64,000 bases of DNA from Plotosus lineatus. Lineage: Eukaryota > Chordata > Actinopteri > Siluriformes > Plotosidae. Shown piece by piece: positions 1-44,769 of this stretch. A model generated the notes under the pieces. The model was given only the letters and a program-made list of their open reading frames with translations, had not been told where the DNA came from and searched no databases. Each line of letters starts with the position of its first letter. Position 1 is the stretch's first letter. The translations under genes were made by a program, and so were the position numbers. The stretch lies in assembly GCA_024760905.1 (NCBI GenBank), contig CM045735.1, forward strand, positions 33,195,749 to 33,259,748, given 5' to 3'.

Positions 1-568
1 TTTGAGTGCGGAAGTGGTTTGTGTTTGATAGACATTTTGGACCATATTGAGTGTACTTTTGCTATTATGGGACCGAAAAAGACTCCACCACAGGCAGAGA
101 TCATTGAAAAACACGAACGAGGTGTGCGTTTGTGTGACTTAGCGTCCCAGTACCAGTACAAGGAACAAGGAAGCTATTAAGGGTGCGTGTGTGGCTAAAG
201 GTGTTTCCAAACAGTAGGCGTTTCCAAACACTCCTTCCAAACAGTAAGTCCCTCCCTCCCTCCTCCTCCCACTCCATTCCATCAAGCCATCAACTACCAT
301 CACAAAGGTAAATAAAACGACTTTATTATACAGTACAGTTTATTTCTTTAATTACAATACAATAGCACATTTATTATACATAAAATAAGGTATATTTTTG
401 TGTAGTTTTAAGGCTTATTTAGTAGAAAATTATGTTTTATGGGGACCTGGGAACAGATTATTCTCATTTTAATGGTTTCTTATGGGAAATAAATGTTCGG
501 AAGACGAACTTTTCGCCTCACACACACTTTCAGGGAACCAATTATGTTCGTGAGCAGAGGTATCACTG
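1..568 (+). mobile_element. Partial Tigger-like DNA transposon (right part)
   Basis: The right end is a terminal inverted repeat reading inward as CAGTGATACCTCTGCTCACG, followed by a TA dinucleotide at 569-570, as expected for Tc1/mariner-Tigger insertions. The left end lies outside the window. A degenerate transposase start sits near its left side. The middle holds pyrimidine-rich and AT-rich sequence with no gene. The Tigger assignment rests on the transposase remnant plus the TA target. Confidence 0.6.
67..180 (+). pseudogene. Tigger/pogo transposase N-terminus, degenerate
   Basis: The 37 readable codons start MGPKKTPPQAEIIEKHERGV and continue with a DLASQY segment. This is the helix-turn-helix start typical of Tigger-type transposases, whose N-terminus binds the element ends. 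A stop at 178-180 and short duplicated tracts (TTTCCAAACA repeated nearby) break it. An EAIKGA-like stretch follows in another frame, so a frameshift near 170 is likely. No DDE catalytic domain follows. Confidence 0.6.
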
Positions 569-570
569 TA

Positions 571-1549
571 CCTTGTTGAATGTTCTTGTCAGAAAATCTA
601 CTGCTACCTCTCCTAGACACTTCCATACCTCCACAGGTATATCATCAGGACCAACTGCCTTTCCATTCTTCATCCTCTTCAATGCCCTTCTCACTCACCC
701 TGACTGATCTTTGCTACATCCTGCTCCTCAATGGTCATCTCTTCTACTCTTTTTTTCTCTCATTTTCCTCATTTATCAGCTCTTCAAAGTACTCTTTCCA
801 TCTTCCCAGCAGACTTCTGTCATCAGTCAATACATTTCCCTCTCTGTCCTTTATCAATCTAACTTGCTGCATGTCCTTCCCATCTCTATTTCTCTGCTGT
901 GCCAACCTGTATAGATCATTTTCTCCCTCTTTACTATCCAACCTATCATACAAGTCATCATACGCCCTCTGTTTGGCCTTAGCCACTGCTACTTTCGCCT
1001 TACGCTGTGTCTCCCTGTACTCCTGTTTGCTCTCTTCGGTCCTCTCAATGTCCATCCACACCGTGATAAAATAGCTTAAACCCTGCTCCGAAGCTTTTAG
1101 CTTTGCTGCCTTTCCACCTGGTCTCCTGAACACACAGTATGTCCACTTTCCTCCTCTGCATCATGTCAGCCAGCTCTCTACCTTTTCTTTGCATAGTTCC
1201 AACATTCAAAGTCCCCACTCTCAGTCCTAGACTCATGCCTTTCCTCTTCTCTCTCTGCCTACGGACACGCCTCCCACCTCGCCTTCTTCGACGTCTTCGA
1301 CCAACAGTAGTCCAATTTCCATCAGCACCCTGTTGATTGACAGCACTGATGGCGGTCGTTGTTAACCCGGGCCTCGAGCGATCCGGTATGGGGGTAATAC
1401 TTCTGATTTGCATCATAAATATTTGGCATTGGTTTTACGTCGGATGCCCTTCCTGACACAACCCTCTGCATTTCTCCGGGCTTGGGTCCGGCATGAGGGG
1501 GAGAGACACTGGTTAGTAAGCCCCCCCCCACCTCATGGCTGCATTCGAA
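571..1549 (-). mobile_element. RTE-clade LINE copy 1, internally deleted and 3' truncated
   Basis: Read on the minus strand it starts with the same 5' leader as the full-length copy at 38872 (GAATGCAGCCATGAGG). The endonuclease start follows (GTLNVGTMQRKGRELADMM, VQETRWKGSKAK). The sequence then jumps from the YHGVDG segment straight to the linker segment DIERTEESKQEYRE, so the rest of the endonuclease is deleted. It ends within the segment before the reverse transcriptase (KAVGPDDIPVEVWKCLGEV) where it meets the neighbouring transposon. It cannot be active. Confidence 0.85.
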
Positions 1550-1981
1550 AAAAATCAGACTGTGTCTATGTTTATTATTGTTACTCGAGCAAAAGTGAAG
1601 ATCAGATTACGTTTTTAAGATGCATTGAAACATAAATGCAGGTCATTCCATACGGTTCACTTTTTTATTACTGTATGTACTGCTTCTGTGTTAAATAAAA
1701 ACAATAAATTGGTTGTTAAAAGCACCGACGTAAGACTGGACAAGACCATCAGTTGACTTGCTTTTGGTGAATGCCATATTACCAAGGACTAAAATTACCA
1801 ATGTAATAACATAAGTGTTGCATGTTCTCTCAACTTGCACCAACAAGCAAACAAAAAAATTATAGAAAGCAGATTGAAAGTCCAAATATTTGTTTAATTG
1901 TGTTTGTGTCATGGGATTTTACCAGCCCGTGTAACAGAATGACTCAAAATAACGCATCAACGGCAAATTGGGAACACACTA
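1550..1981. other. No gene seen
   Basis: AT-rich noncoding sequence of about 430 bases with no open frame that resembles a known protein and no clear repeat ends. Confidence 0.5.
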
Positions 1982-2862
1982 CAGACGCTCCCCGACTTTA
2001 ATTGGTTCTGGACGGCCGAACGTAAGTTGAAAGTGAACGTAAGTTGTTACAGTGATATGACGTATGACACTCATACTGTACTATACATCCATAAATACCA
2101 TAACCTTATCTCATAAAACGCCCCTAAATTAATTATTATAAACATAACATTGTAAAATAATATTAAATATATAAAATATCATCAACATTAATTTCCCACT
2201 TGTTCTTGTCTAACCTCTTCCTTTGTACACACTCCTGCACTTCCTCATTCCACTACCAAGTCTCCTTATCTCCTCTCCTTCCAGATGACACACCAAGTAT
2301 TCTCCTACCTGTCTCCCTGATCACATTAGCTGTAGTTGTCCAGTCATCTGGCAGCACTTCCTGACCCCACAAACCCTTTAAAAATTATAAAAGTACACCA
2401 ATTTTGTATGAAATATGTGTTAAAAGTAAAATAAAATTATTTATTAAACCATTTTATTAACATATGAATTAATTAAACCGTTATTAAACATTTTTATTAA
2501 CACGCACACCTCTCTCTTTCTCGTGCGCTTGTGCTGCGGGCCACGCCTTGACAAACTCGACTTTAATTTGATTCCTTGAGGGATCGGAATTCCAGATGAG
2601 CTCAAATGCACCCACATTTATTAAACATTTACTGAATTAAAACAACTTAAAAAACTAAGGTGTGATGCTTCCTTCTGTCTCTATCTGGGAGGCCAGCGGG
2701 GCGAGATGTTGAGAGACAACCAATGAGAGAGCAACTCGCGCGTCGTGTGAAATTTTGATTGACGCATTTGAATTTTGAATTTATTTTCATAAGAGGGGGT
2801 TGTTTCGTATTTTGGGGATCGAAAAAATGTAAAACGAATGAACGTAAGTCGGGGAGCGTCTG
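1982..2862. mobile_element. Nonautonomous TIR element, family T1 (CAGACGCTCCCCGACTTA ends)
   Basis: The left end CAGACGCTCCCCGACTTTAA and the right end CGTAAGTCGGGGAGCGTCTG are inverted repeats, and both are flanked by TA. The copy at 6158-7082 shares the ends and the adjoining GGACGGCCGAACG tract. An RTE LINE fragment is nested inside. The interior also contains a segment (CCAATGAGAGAGCAACTC) that recurs in other TIR elements of the window. No transposase frame is seen. The Tigger affinity is inferred from end sequence and TA target. Confidence 0.7.
2195..2365 (-). mobile_element. RTE LINE fragment nested in T1 element
   Basis: The minus-strand reading gives GGQEVLPDDWTTT-like, RILGVSSG and NEEVQECVQRKRL segments, matching the region between endonuclease and reverse transcriptase in the fuller copies at 40030 and 49140. 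It is too short and broken to encode anything. Confidence 0.75.
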
Positions 2863-3124
2863 TATACACAATAGCGCCAGTCATGTGTTCATTCCTATGA
2901 TGAAAATTTGTGACTGTATAAACAATAACATTAGAACAATAGCATTAGTATTACCCAGTGGTTTAGTTTCCAGCTTGAACTCTTTTCAGAGTGATTATTT
3001 TCTGATTTAGAATAAAGAACTCAAACAGTAGAAAATGCTGTGTTTTGTTGTAATTGTTTGAGTCTAATCATGTAGCTCATTGATCAATTGACGAATGTAT
3101 TTCTTATTGGCAGCAGATACAGGG
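2863..3124 (+). promoter_or_regulatory. wdr91: wdr91 5' flank / probable 5' UTR
   Basis: This lies directly upstream of the wdr91 start codon. A CAG acceptor-like sequence (TTATTGGCAGCAG) about ten bases before the ATG suggests that an upstream noncoding exon may join here. No TATA box or CpG island is evident, so the transcription start may lie upstream of the window or in the preceding transposon-rich sequence. Low certainty. Confidence 0.3.
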
Positions 3125-37072
<33,948 letters not shown>

Positions 37073-37375
37073 TAAGAAACGACTATATTGTTCATTGTTG
37101 TAATAATTTTAATATAGTGCCTCACTGCATCTTTTTATTAGCTTCTTGAGTAAAAACTGCAGCATACTTTCTACTGATATTACTGTTTAACGTAATCAAA
37201 TTTTCAGTGCTCACTGCCTAACTTAAATTGATAGTGCTTAAATAAAATCCCATCATACTCTGGAATTTCTGTGCTACTTCTCTTTACGCAGTAAATGTTA
37301 TGTTTTGATGTATGTATGTATGTATGTATGTATGTATGTGTGAGTATGTATGTATGTACGCATGTATATATCTTC
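37073..37375 (+). terminator. wdr91: wdr91 3' UTR and poly(A) signal
   Basis: The canonical AATAAA is at 37241-37246, about 170 bases after the stop. A (TATG)n tract follows at 37308-37370. Confidence 0.75.
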
Positions 37376-37722
37376 TTTTCCTTTCGGATTTTTCCCTTTT
37401 TCAGGGGTCGCCACAAGGCGAATCATTTGATTCGCATGTTTGATTTGGCATAGGTTTTTACATTGGATGCTCTTCCTGACGCAACCCTTTAGCAAGGGGC
37501 AGAAACACGCTGACAGCTATGCAGCCTACTCTTTACGAAAGGCAGCAATGGTTCTTTTACATGCCTCTCACCATAGACAGTGCGAGACATGGCTGGCCTT
37601 TGATAACCCAGTTAGCTGCCCTGAGTGGGACAGTGACAACCTTGTGGAGAGTAGGACTCAAACTCCCAACCTGAGGATCATCAATCCAGCACCCTTTACC
37701 ACTAGGCCACTACTGCCCATAT
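37376..37722 (-). mobile_element. tRNA-derived SINE, family B (RTE-tailed), complete
   Basis: Minus strand: head near 37710 (GGGCAGTAGTGGCCTAGTGG), GGGAGTTTGAGTCC, body GGGTTATCAAAGGCCAGCCA, then GGGTTGCGTCAGGAAGAGCA (RTE 5' leader-like) and CAAATGATTCGCCTTGTGGC (RTE 3' end-like) with a GAAAAGAAGA tail. Confidence 0.85.
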
Positions 37723-37933
37723 AATTTTCTGAGTAGATCCTTCCGTAAGAGAGTGCTCAATACTTTTTCGTAGAGCAAATATAAGTAAAAATAAAAGGAC
37801 AGGACAAAGTGATCAGGTGATTCTTCTGTAATCACCTGAAGAGAGAGGATGGTTTCACCACCCCTCGAAACAGATCTGTAGTGAAAAATGAAGTTTCAAT
37901 AGAAAGTCTTTGTCCTGTCCTTTTATTTTTACT

Positions 37934-37938
<5 letters not shown>
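37723..37938. mobile_element. MITE M1, copy 2 with 31-base perfect inverted repeat
   Basis: 37779-37809 and 37908-37938 are perfect inverted complements (ATATAAGTAAAAATAAAAGG... and ...CCTTTTATTTTTACTTATAT). 37723-37780 carries the reverse complement of the right end seen at 21465-21530. Confidence 0.75.

Positions 37939-37984
<46 letters not shown>
37939..37984. repeat. (CA)n microsatellite
   Basis: About 45 bases of uninterrupted CA. Confidence 0.97.
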
Positions 37985-37986
<2 letters not shown>

Positions 37987-38421
37987 TCTGTTTCGTAACG
38001 CGGGGATTTCGTAAGTAGGACCGCATCTCACATGTTAAACGCATTATTTGTTCCAAGGCTCCAGTCTTTGGACTGGATAAACCCTTTAAAAATGATAAAA
38101 GTACACCAATCTACCTCCCATTGCCTATTATAGAGCTGAATCCACCATGATGCTTTTTGTGTAAAAGACAGAGTTACTGTTGTCTTAGGTTTTATTTCTT
38201 GACTCAGGCTTTTAACCTTCCATAAACACTGGTAAGCTTATAACTCTGCTAAGAAGACATGGTCAACACGTGCACACACACACACACACACACACACATG
38301 AAGAAGAAATGGGCTCAAGTGATATCACAAAGGAATATGGCCAAACCCTGATTAATTTCGTAAGGTGAGGTACCATTGTATATATACTGTGTATATATAC
38401 AGTATATACTGTGTGTGTGTA

Positions 38422-38452
<31 letters not shown>

Positions 38453-38483
38453 AATATACTCACACACACACACACACACACAG
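37985..38483. mobile_element. T4 and T2 end fragments with dinucleotide runs
   Basis: 37985-38120 carries T4-like sequence (TTTCGTAAGTAGGACCGCAT, ACCCTTTAAAAATGATAAAA). CGTAAGGTGAGGTACCATTG near 38358 is a T2-type right end. (CA)n and (TG)n tracts lie at 38272, 38411 and 38461. No gene. Confidence 0.45.
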
Positions 38484-38759
38484 ACGCTCACCAACTTACG
38501 AACATTCATTTTACGAACATCTGGAGATATAAACAGTGCTGTCCGGGGTCGAAAGTGAAATGAAATTGAAGTAGAAATATGAATGGACAAAAATCCATAG
38601 AAAGATATGTCATAAATATAAGCATGAAATATGATTAAACATTATCCTGTTTACATTATTACACTTAATCCTAATCCAGTAGAGGGACGTGGCAGACACG
38701 TTCTCCGAGTTCCGGGAAGAGAAGCAGAAGGATACATTTCTGGACTCGTGCCAAAACAT
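38484..38759. mobile_element. T1-related TIR element, left part
   Basis: CAGACGCTCACCAACTTACG end, then the TTTTACGAACATCTGG tract and AGATATGTCATAAATATAAG interior shared with 14320 and 16930. The segment encoding REAEGYISGLVPKHSKN matches 16673-16873 in inverted orientation. Confidence 0.55.
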
Positions 38760-38856
38760 TCAAAGAATAAATTAATTTGCCTATTATCTTCCAACCACTT
38801 ATATAGCAACTTTTCCATCTCTGCAATCGGTCCTCCACGCTGTTTTGTGATAATAA

Positions 38857-38871
38857 TTTACTTAATTGGGG
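38857..38871. repeat. 15-base target site duplication of RTE copy 4 (left)
   Basis: TTTACTTAATTGGGG here and again at 42028-42042 exactly bracket the LINE. Confidence 0.92.
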
Positions 38872-41800
38872 AATGCAGCCATGAGGTGGGGGGCACTAAC
38901 CAGTGTCTCCCCCCCTCATGCCGGTCCCAAGCCCGGAGAAATGCAGAGGGTTGTGTCAGGAAGGGCATCCGACGTAAAACCAATGCCAAATATTTATGAT
39001 GCAAATCAGAAGTATTACCCCCATACCGGATCGGTCGAGGCCCGGTTAACAACGACCGCCATCAGTGCTGTCAATCAACAGGGTGCTGATGGAAATTGGA
39101 CTACTATTGGTCGAAGACGTCGAAGAAGGAGAGGTGGAAGGCGTGTCCGTAGGCAGAGAGAGAAGAGGAAAAGCATGAGTCTAGGACTGAGGGTAGGGAC
39201 TTTGAATGTTGGAACTATGCAAAGAAAAGGTAGAGAGCTGGCTGACATGATGCAGAGGAGCAAAGTGGACATAATGTGTGTTCAGGAGACCAGGTGGAAA
39301 GGTAGCAAAGCTAAAAGCTTAGGAGCAGGGTTTAAGCTATTTTATCACGGTGTGGATGGGAAGAGAAATGGAGTAGGAGTCATCTTGAAGGAGGAGTTTT
39401 TGTCAGGAATGTTCTAAAAGTGAAAAGAGTGTCAGACAGAGTTATGAGTCTCAAGTTAGAAATTGAAGGTGTAATGCTCGATGTTGTTAGTGCTTATGTC
39501 CCACAGGCAGGATGTGAGCTAGAAGAGAAGGAGAGATTCTGGAGTGACTTAGATGAAGTGATGCAGAGTACCCCCAGAGGTGAAAGAGTGGTCATTGGTG
39601 CAGACTTCAATGGACATGTTGGTACAGGCAACAGAGGGGACGAGGAAGTGATGGGCAGGTTTGGTATCCAGGACAGGAGCATGAAGGACAGATGTTGATA
39701 GATTTTGCAAAAAGGATGGAAATGGCTGTGGTGAATACTTTCTTCCAGATGAAACAGGAGCATAGGGTGACTTATAAAAGTGGAGGTAGGAGCACACAGG
39801 TAGACTACATCTTGTGCAGGCGATGTAATTTAAAGGAAGTCAGTGACTGCAAAGTCATAGTGGGTGAGAGTGTTGCCAAACAGCATAGGATGGTGGTGTG
39901 CAGGATGACTCTGATGGTGAGAAAGGTGAAAAAGGCAAAAGGCAGAGCAGAAGACAAAGTGGTGGAAGCTGAAAAAGGAAGAGTGTCGTGTTGTCTTCAA
40001 GGAGGAGTTGAAACAGGCTTTGGGTGGCCAGGAAGTGCTTCCAAATGACTGGACAACCACAGCAAATGTGATCAGGGATACAGGTAGGAGAGTACTTGGT
40101 GTGTCCTCTGGAAGGAAAGTAGATAAGGAGACTTGGTGGTGGAATGAGGAAGTGCAGGAGTGTGTACAAAGGAAGAGGTTAGCTAAGAAGAAGTGGGACA
40201 TTGAGAGGACCGAAGAGAGTAAACAGGAGTACAGGGAGACACAGCGTAAGGCGAAAGTAGCAGTGGCTAAGGCCAAACAGAGGGCGTATGATGACTTGTA
40301 TGATAGGTTGGATAGTAAAGAGGGAGAAAATGATCTATACAGGTTGGCACAGCAGAGAAATAGAGATGGAAAGGACGTGCAGCAAGTTAGATTGATAAAG
40401 GACAGAGAGGGAAATGTATTGACTGATGACAGAAGTGTGCTGGGAAGATGGAAAGAGTACTATGAAGAGCTGATGAATGAGGAAAATGAGAGAGAAAAAA
40501 GAGTAGAAGAGGTGACCATTGAGGAGCAGGATGTAGCAAAGATCAGTAAGGGTGAAGTGAGAAGGGCATTGAAGAGGATGAAGAATGGAAAGGCAGTTGG
40601 TCCTGATGATATACCTGTGGAGGTATGGAAGTGTCTAGGAGAGGTAGCAGTAGAGTTTCTGACAAGAACATTCAACAAGGTACTAGAGAGTGAGCAGATG
40701 CCGGAGGAGTGGAGGAGAAGTATGCTGGTGCCCATTTTTAAGAACAAGGGAGACGTGCAGAGTTGCAGCAACTACAGAGGGATAAAGTTGATGAGCCATA
40801 CGATGAAGTTATGGGAAAGAATAGTGGAAGCTAGACTAAGGGCAGAGGTCAGCATTTGTGAACAACAGTTTGGTTTCATGCCAAGAAAGAGCAACACAGA
40901 TGCAATGTTTGCTTTGAGGATGTTAATAGAGAAGTACAGAGAAGGTCAGAGGGAGCTACATTGTGCCTTTGTGGATCTGGAAAAAGCATATGACAGGGTG
41001 CCAAGAGAAGAACTGTGGTATTGCATGAGGAAGTCTGGAGTGGCAGAGAAGTATGTTAGAGTGGTGCAGGACATGTATGAGAGATGTAAGACAGCGGTGA
41101 GGTGTGCTGTCGGTGTGACCGACGAATTCAAGGTGGAGGTGAGACTGCATCAAGGGTCAGCTCTGAGCCCCTTCTTGTTTGCTATGGTGATGGACAGGCT
41201 GACAGACGAGGTGAGACAAGAATCTCCATGGACTATGATGTTTGCAGATGACATTGTGATCTGTAGTGAGAGCAGAGAACAAGTGCAGGAAAATCTAGAG
41301 AGGTGGAGGTATGCCCTGGAAAGGAGAGGAATGAAGGTTAGCCTCAGAAAATCAGAATACATGTGTGTGAATGAGAAGGACCCAGGAGGAACGGTGATGT
41401 TACAGGGAGCAGAGATAACGAAGGTGGAGGATTTTAAGTACTTCGGATCAACAATCCAGAGCAATGGAGAGTGTGGAAAAGAGGTGAAGAAACGTGTGCA
41501 GGCAGGCTGGAATGGTTGGAGAAAAGTGTCCGGTGTGATGTGCGATAGGAGAGTGTCAGCAAGAATGAAGGGAAAAGTGTACAAGACGGTGATGAGGACA
41601 GCGATGTTGTATGGATTAGAAACAGTGGCGCTGAAGAAAAGGCAGGAGGCAGAGCTGGAGGTAGCGGAGATGAAAATGTTGAGGTTCTCTCTGGGAGTAA
41701 CGAGGATGGATAGGATCAGAAATGAGTATATCAGAGGGACAGCCCACGTAAGATGTTTTGGAGACAAAGCCAGAGAGGCTAGATTGAGATGGTTTGGACA

Positions 41801-42027
41801 TGTACAGAGGAGGGATAGTGAGTATATTGGCAGTAGACTGCTGAGGTTGGAACTACCAGGCAGAAGGCCTCGAGGAAGACCAAAGAAGAGATTTATGGAT
41901 GTGGTGAAGGAAGACATGAAGGTCGTTGGAGTCAGAAAAGAAGATGCGGAGGACAGGGTGAGGTGGAGGCGGATGATTTGCTGTCTCGACCCCTGAAGGG
42001 AGCAGCCGAAAGTAAAAGAAGAAGAAG
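38872..42027 (+). mobile_element. RTE-clade LINE copy 4, full length, frameshifted
   Basis: A complete insertion of about 3.16 kb between perfect 15-base duplications. It has a 5' leader of about 180 bases, then a single large ORF region with endonuclease and reverse transcriptase, and a short 3' end with a GAAGAAGAAG tail. RTE affinity is inferred from the one-ORF layout, short 3' UTR and protein motifs. Confidence 0.92.
39000..41996 (+). pseudogene. RTE LINE endonuclease/reverse transcriptase ORF, three frameshifts
   Basis: Apurinic-type endonuclease: TLNVGTMQRKGRELADMMQR, VQETRWKGSK, GADFNGHVGTGNRGDEE. Reverse transcriptase: AVGPDDIPVEVWKCLGEVAV, FKNKGDVQSCSNYRGIKLMS, FVDLEKAYDRVPREELWY, LHQGSALSPFLFAMVMDRLT, FADDIVICSESREQ (catalytic Asp pair), then RLRWFGHVQRRDS and a C-terminus ending at 41996. 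Frameshifts: +2 near 39402 (TTTTT for TTT), -1 near 39685, +1 near 39935. The 662-codon frame from 40008 holds the whole reverse transcriptase uninterrupted. Confidence 0.9.
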
Positions 42028-42212
42028 TTTACTTAATTGGGGCTGCTGCTTTCACTGCTTCCTTAATGCGGTCCTTGTCCTTCAAAATTGTAGACGCTGT
42101 GGAGTGGGAGAAATGAAGATTGCACTTTCATCTTTGTCTCCAAGGATAGTGCCTTCCTTGCTTTCTTGGTAGAATTGCCATCTGATGAATCTGACTTTCT
42201 CTTGGGGGCCAT

Positions 42213-42455
42213 GGTAACGGTGTACAGTAAATGAATGTAAAATTGTACTGTAAAAGAGATGTTACTGCAACAGTATCTAGTCCCTGAGTGTAGTGGTAGA
42301 ATGTTGTGAGTGTGAGATGCTGGGATCCTGTGCTGCCACAACTATCTTACACGCTGCACTACCAGACATTAAACTCATAATAGGCATCTGCTAGACATGG
42401 TTGTAAGTACGGGTGGCCGTAACTCTTGGACGTTGTAACTCGGATAACGTGTGTA

Positions 42456-42474
<19 letters not shown>
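42213..42474. other. Upstream part of the interrupted Tigger copy, no other gene
   Basis: Sequence 5' of the Tigger ATG on the minus strand. A TIR-like tract GTAAGTACGGGTGGCCGTAA lies near 42402, followed by (TG)n(TA)n to about 42530. Confidence 0.45.
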
Positions 42475-42527
<53 letters not shown>

Positions 42528-42530
42528 TAG
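42475..42530. repeat. (TA)n microsatellite
   Basis: TA run with (TG) and (CA) shoulders. Confidence 0.95.
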
Positions 42531-42553
42531 ATAAAATAATGTGTATGTATATA

Positions 42554-42601
42554 CAGTAGGCCCTTGACTATTCGCGGTTTTGCACTCGCACCCTCGTTAT
42601 A

Positions 42602-42656
<55 letters not shown>

Positions 42657-42953
42657 ATCCTGTATAATGTTTATATATTTTATTAATAAATACAGTATCA
42701 CAGTACAAAATTAAAAAGTTTTTCTTAATCATTACTACATTTTACAACATTAATACTGTACTAATGAGTAAGACTGTCTCTAGAATGTGTTTAAGAAGCA
42801 TACATAGCATTTTACTTCTGGTTGATCATTCACGCATGTAATATGGTGAATGTTGTATGTTTCATGGGGTTTCACTTCTGGGTACAGAACTCGCAGATTA
42901 TCTTCATTCGCTGGAGGGGCCGGAACCAAACCCCCGCGAATAATGAGGGCTTT
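42554..42953. mobile_element. Tigger-like element, family T3
   Basis: The left end CAGTAGGCCCTTGACTATTC, identical to that at 27633, and the right end CCCGCGAATAATGAGGGCT are inverted repeats. Interior: (TA)n at 42605-42651 and the TGAGTAAGACTGTCTCTAGA tract. It abuts RTE fragment 5. Confidence 0.7.
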
Positions 42954-42954
42954 T

Positions 42955-43675
42955 TGTGTACAAGACGGTGTTGAGGCCTGCGATGTTGTATGGTCTTGAA
43001 ACAGTGGCCCTGGGGAAAAGACAGGAAGCAGAGCTGGAAGTAGCAGAGATGAAAATGTTGAGGTTCTCTTTGGGAGTAACGAGGATGGATAGGATCAGGA
43101 ATGAGTACATCAGAGGGACAGCACATGTCAGAAGTTTTGTAGACAAAGTCAGACAGACTAGATTGAGATGGTTTGGACATGTGCAGAGGAGGGATTGTGA
43201 GTACATTGGTAGTAGGATGCTGAGATTGGAACTACCAGGAAGAAGGCTTAGAGGAGGGGTCATCAACATGGTGCCCGCGAGTTGCCCACGAACCCGTTTA
43301 CTGATATTTTTAGAACAGACCCTCGGCTCCCTAGACCACTCTCCATTGAGCTGCATCTAATTTTTTTCCATATTTTTTAATCAAATCAATATCTTCACAT
43401 AGATGAATATGATTAATTAAAGGTAAATTGAGCAAATTTGTTATTTCAGAAGTGTGTATCGACCTGGTAGCCCTTCGCATTAATTGGTACTCAAGACCGA
43501 GCTCTCAGTCTCAAAAAGGTTGGTGACCCCTGGCCTAGAGGAAGACTAAAGAAAAGATATATTGATGTGGTGAAGGAGGACATGAACGTAGTTGGTGTAA
43601 GAGAAGAAGAGGCAGAGGATAGGGTGAGATCGATGCAGATGATTCGCTGTGGAGTCAACTGAGATGGGCACCAGC
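42955..43675 (+). mobile_element. RTE LINE copy 5, 3' fragment split by a hAT MITE
   Basis: It reads YKTVLRPAMLYGLETVALGK, RMDRIRNEYIRGTAHVRSF, RLRWFGHVQRRDCEYIGSRM up to 43253, and resumes at 43541 with the VVKEDMNVVGVREE segment and RSMQMIRCG. Severely 5' truncated. Confidence 0.88.
43254..43532. mobile_element. hAT-like MITE inside RTE copy 5
   Basis: The ends AGGGGTCATCAAC and GTTGGTGACCCCT are inverted repeats. The flanks GCTTAGAG (43246-43253) and GCCTAGAG (43533-43540) form an 8-base target duplication with one mismatch, as for hAT elements. Removing the insert restores the LINE reading. It is therefore younger than this RTE copy. Confidence 0.85.
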
Positions 43676-44769
43676 CTCCCCGTAACCCAATTTAGGATCA
43701 AACGCTACAGAAAAATAATGAATTAATGTTAAAAAATTCTTTTACAGACTCATTATTAAAATGACTCCCAGGCAAAATGTGGACTTTTTTTTACTGGAGC
43801 AATTATTTATTAATAAGTTGTGAAGTTTGTAAAGTGAAAGAAAACCAGATTCACCAGATTCCGGTTTTCCTTCGACTCTTCACATCACCATCATTTATCT
43901 TGTAAGACATGAAATCAAATACTGTATGTCAATGTTCACTGCAGAGTCTGGAAATCAATGCAAATACTGTATACTGTAAAATGTTAATAATTAATTATCT
44001 GCTGTAGGATAATTGGCGTGTTTAAATAATCCATTGCTATGGGTAATTGGATGGGTGGGTAACTGAGGAAAGGTGGTTATACTTCAGGTCTCTACTACTG
44101 AGTGGTTTGAAAATTGATTTCAGTGCCAGACCAAAGCCTTCTCCTCCCAGTGATAGTCACTGAATTACCTACTGTATTTTTAAATTAAATTATCAAGCAC
44201 GGAAAAAGCAGCCTACTTGCTACACTGCAATAAGCCAGTACCCCCTTGGTAAACCTTTTAAACCCACTGTTTATACCCAAGAACATCTGAAACAAATTTC
44301 CTGTGTTTCTTGTTTTTTCAATGGAAGGTTTGCTAGGAATGCTTTATAAACATATATTTATAGCCAACTTGTGCTCCAAGCCTATAAAGTGTGCGGGTTT
44401 TTTTTTTGATTTGTGGTGATCGTAGATAATGTGGCCTCAGTGTAAACCCAGGTGAAGTACCTTGCATTTAAAAATTCACATTTTTCTGAAAACGTGAAAA
44501 AATTACATTTTTAAACCTTGTTAAATGTACCTTAGTAACTTAGTCCCCCATCCCCGTTTTATTTTTATTTTTTCGTTTCCATTCACCTGCATCGTGACAT
44601 CATGACAGACATAAAGATGGAGTGTACTGCTAAGTGGTCTTCCCATTACATGGGACCTCCCCACTGTAACTTATTTTAGTTGTACAGTATTTAAAAATTT
44701 ACCTTCCTGTATCACACTGGACTGAGAACACCGACCGAGCTTCATGTGTGGAGATAATGGGTTTAGTGC
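43676..44769. other. Intergenic unique sequence, no gene seen
   Basis: About 1.1 kb of AT-rich sequence without long open frames, recognisable repeats or RNA genes. Confidence 0.5.

Larger units (their letters stand above)
38760..42212 (-). pseudogene. Tigger transposase N-terminal region interrupted by an RTE insertion
   Basis: Minus strand: ATG at 42212, MAPKRKSDSSDGNSTKKARK, ALSLETKMKV, then after a gap and frame change STASTILKDKDRIKEAVK-like sequence at 42043-42110. The RTE (38872-42027) splits it. On the far side TKQRGGPIAEMEKLLYKWLE continues at about 38770-38850. This is the helix-turn-helix and CENP-B-like DNA-binding part of a Tigger transposase. No DDE domain follows, so it was already truncated. 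Confidence 0.8.

Noticed and set aside
40460..41917. Long minus-strand open frames opposite the RTE ORFs
   Set aside because: They mirror the purine-rich LINE coding strand and have no recognisable domains. The + strand carries all reverse transcriptase motifs.
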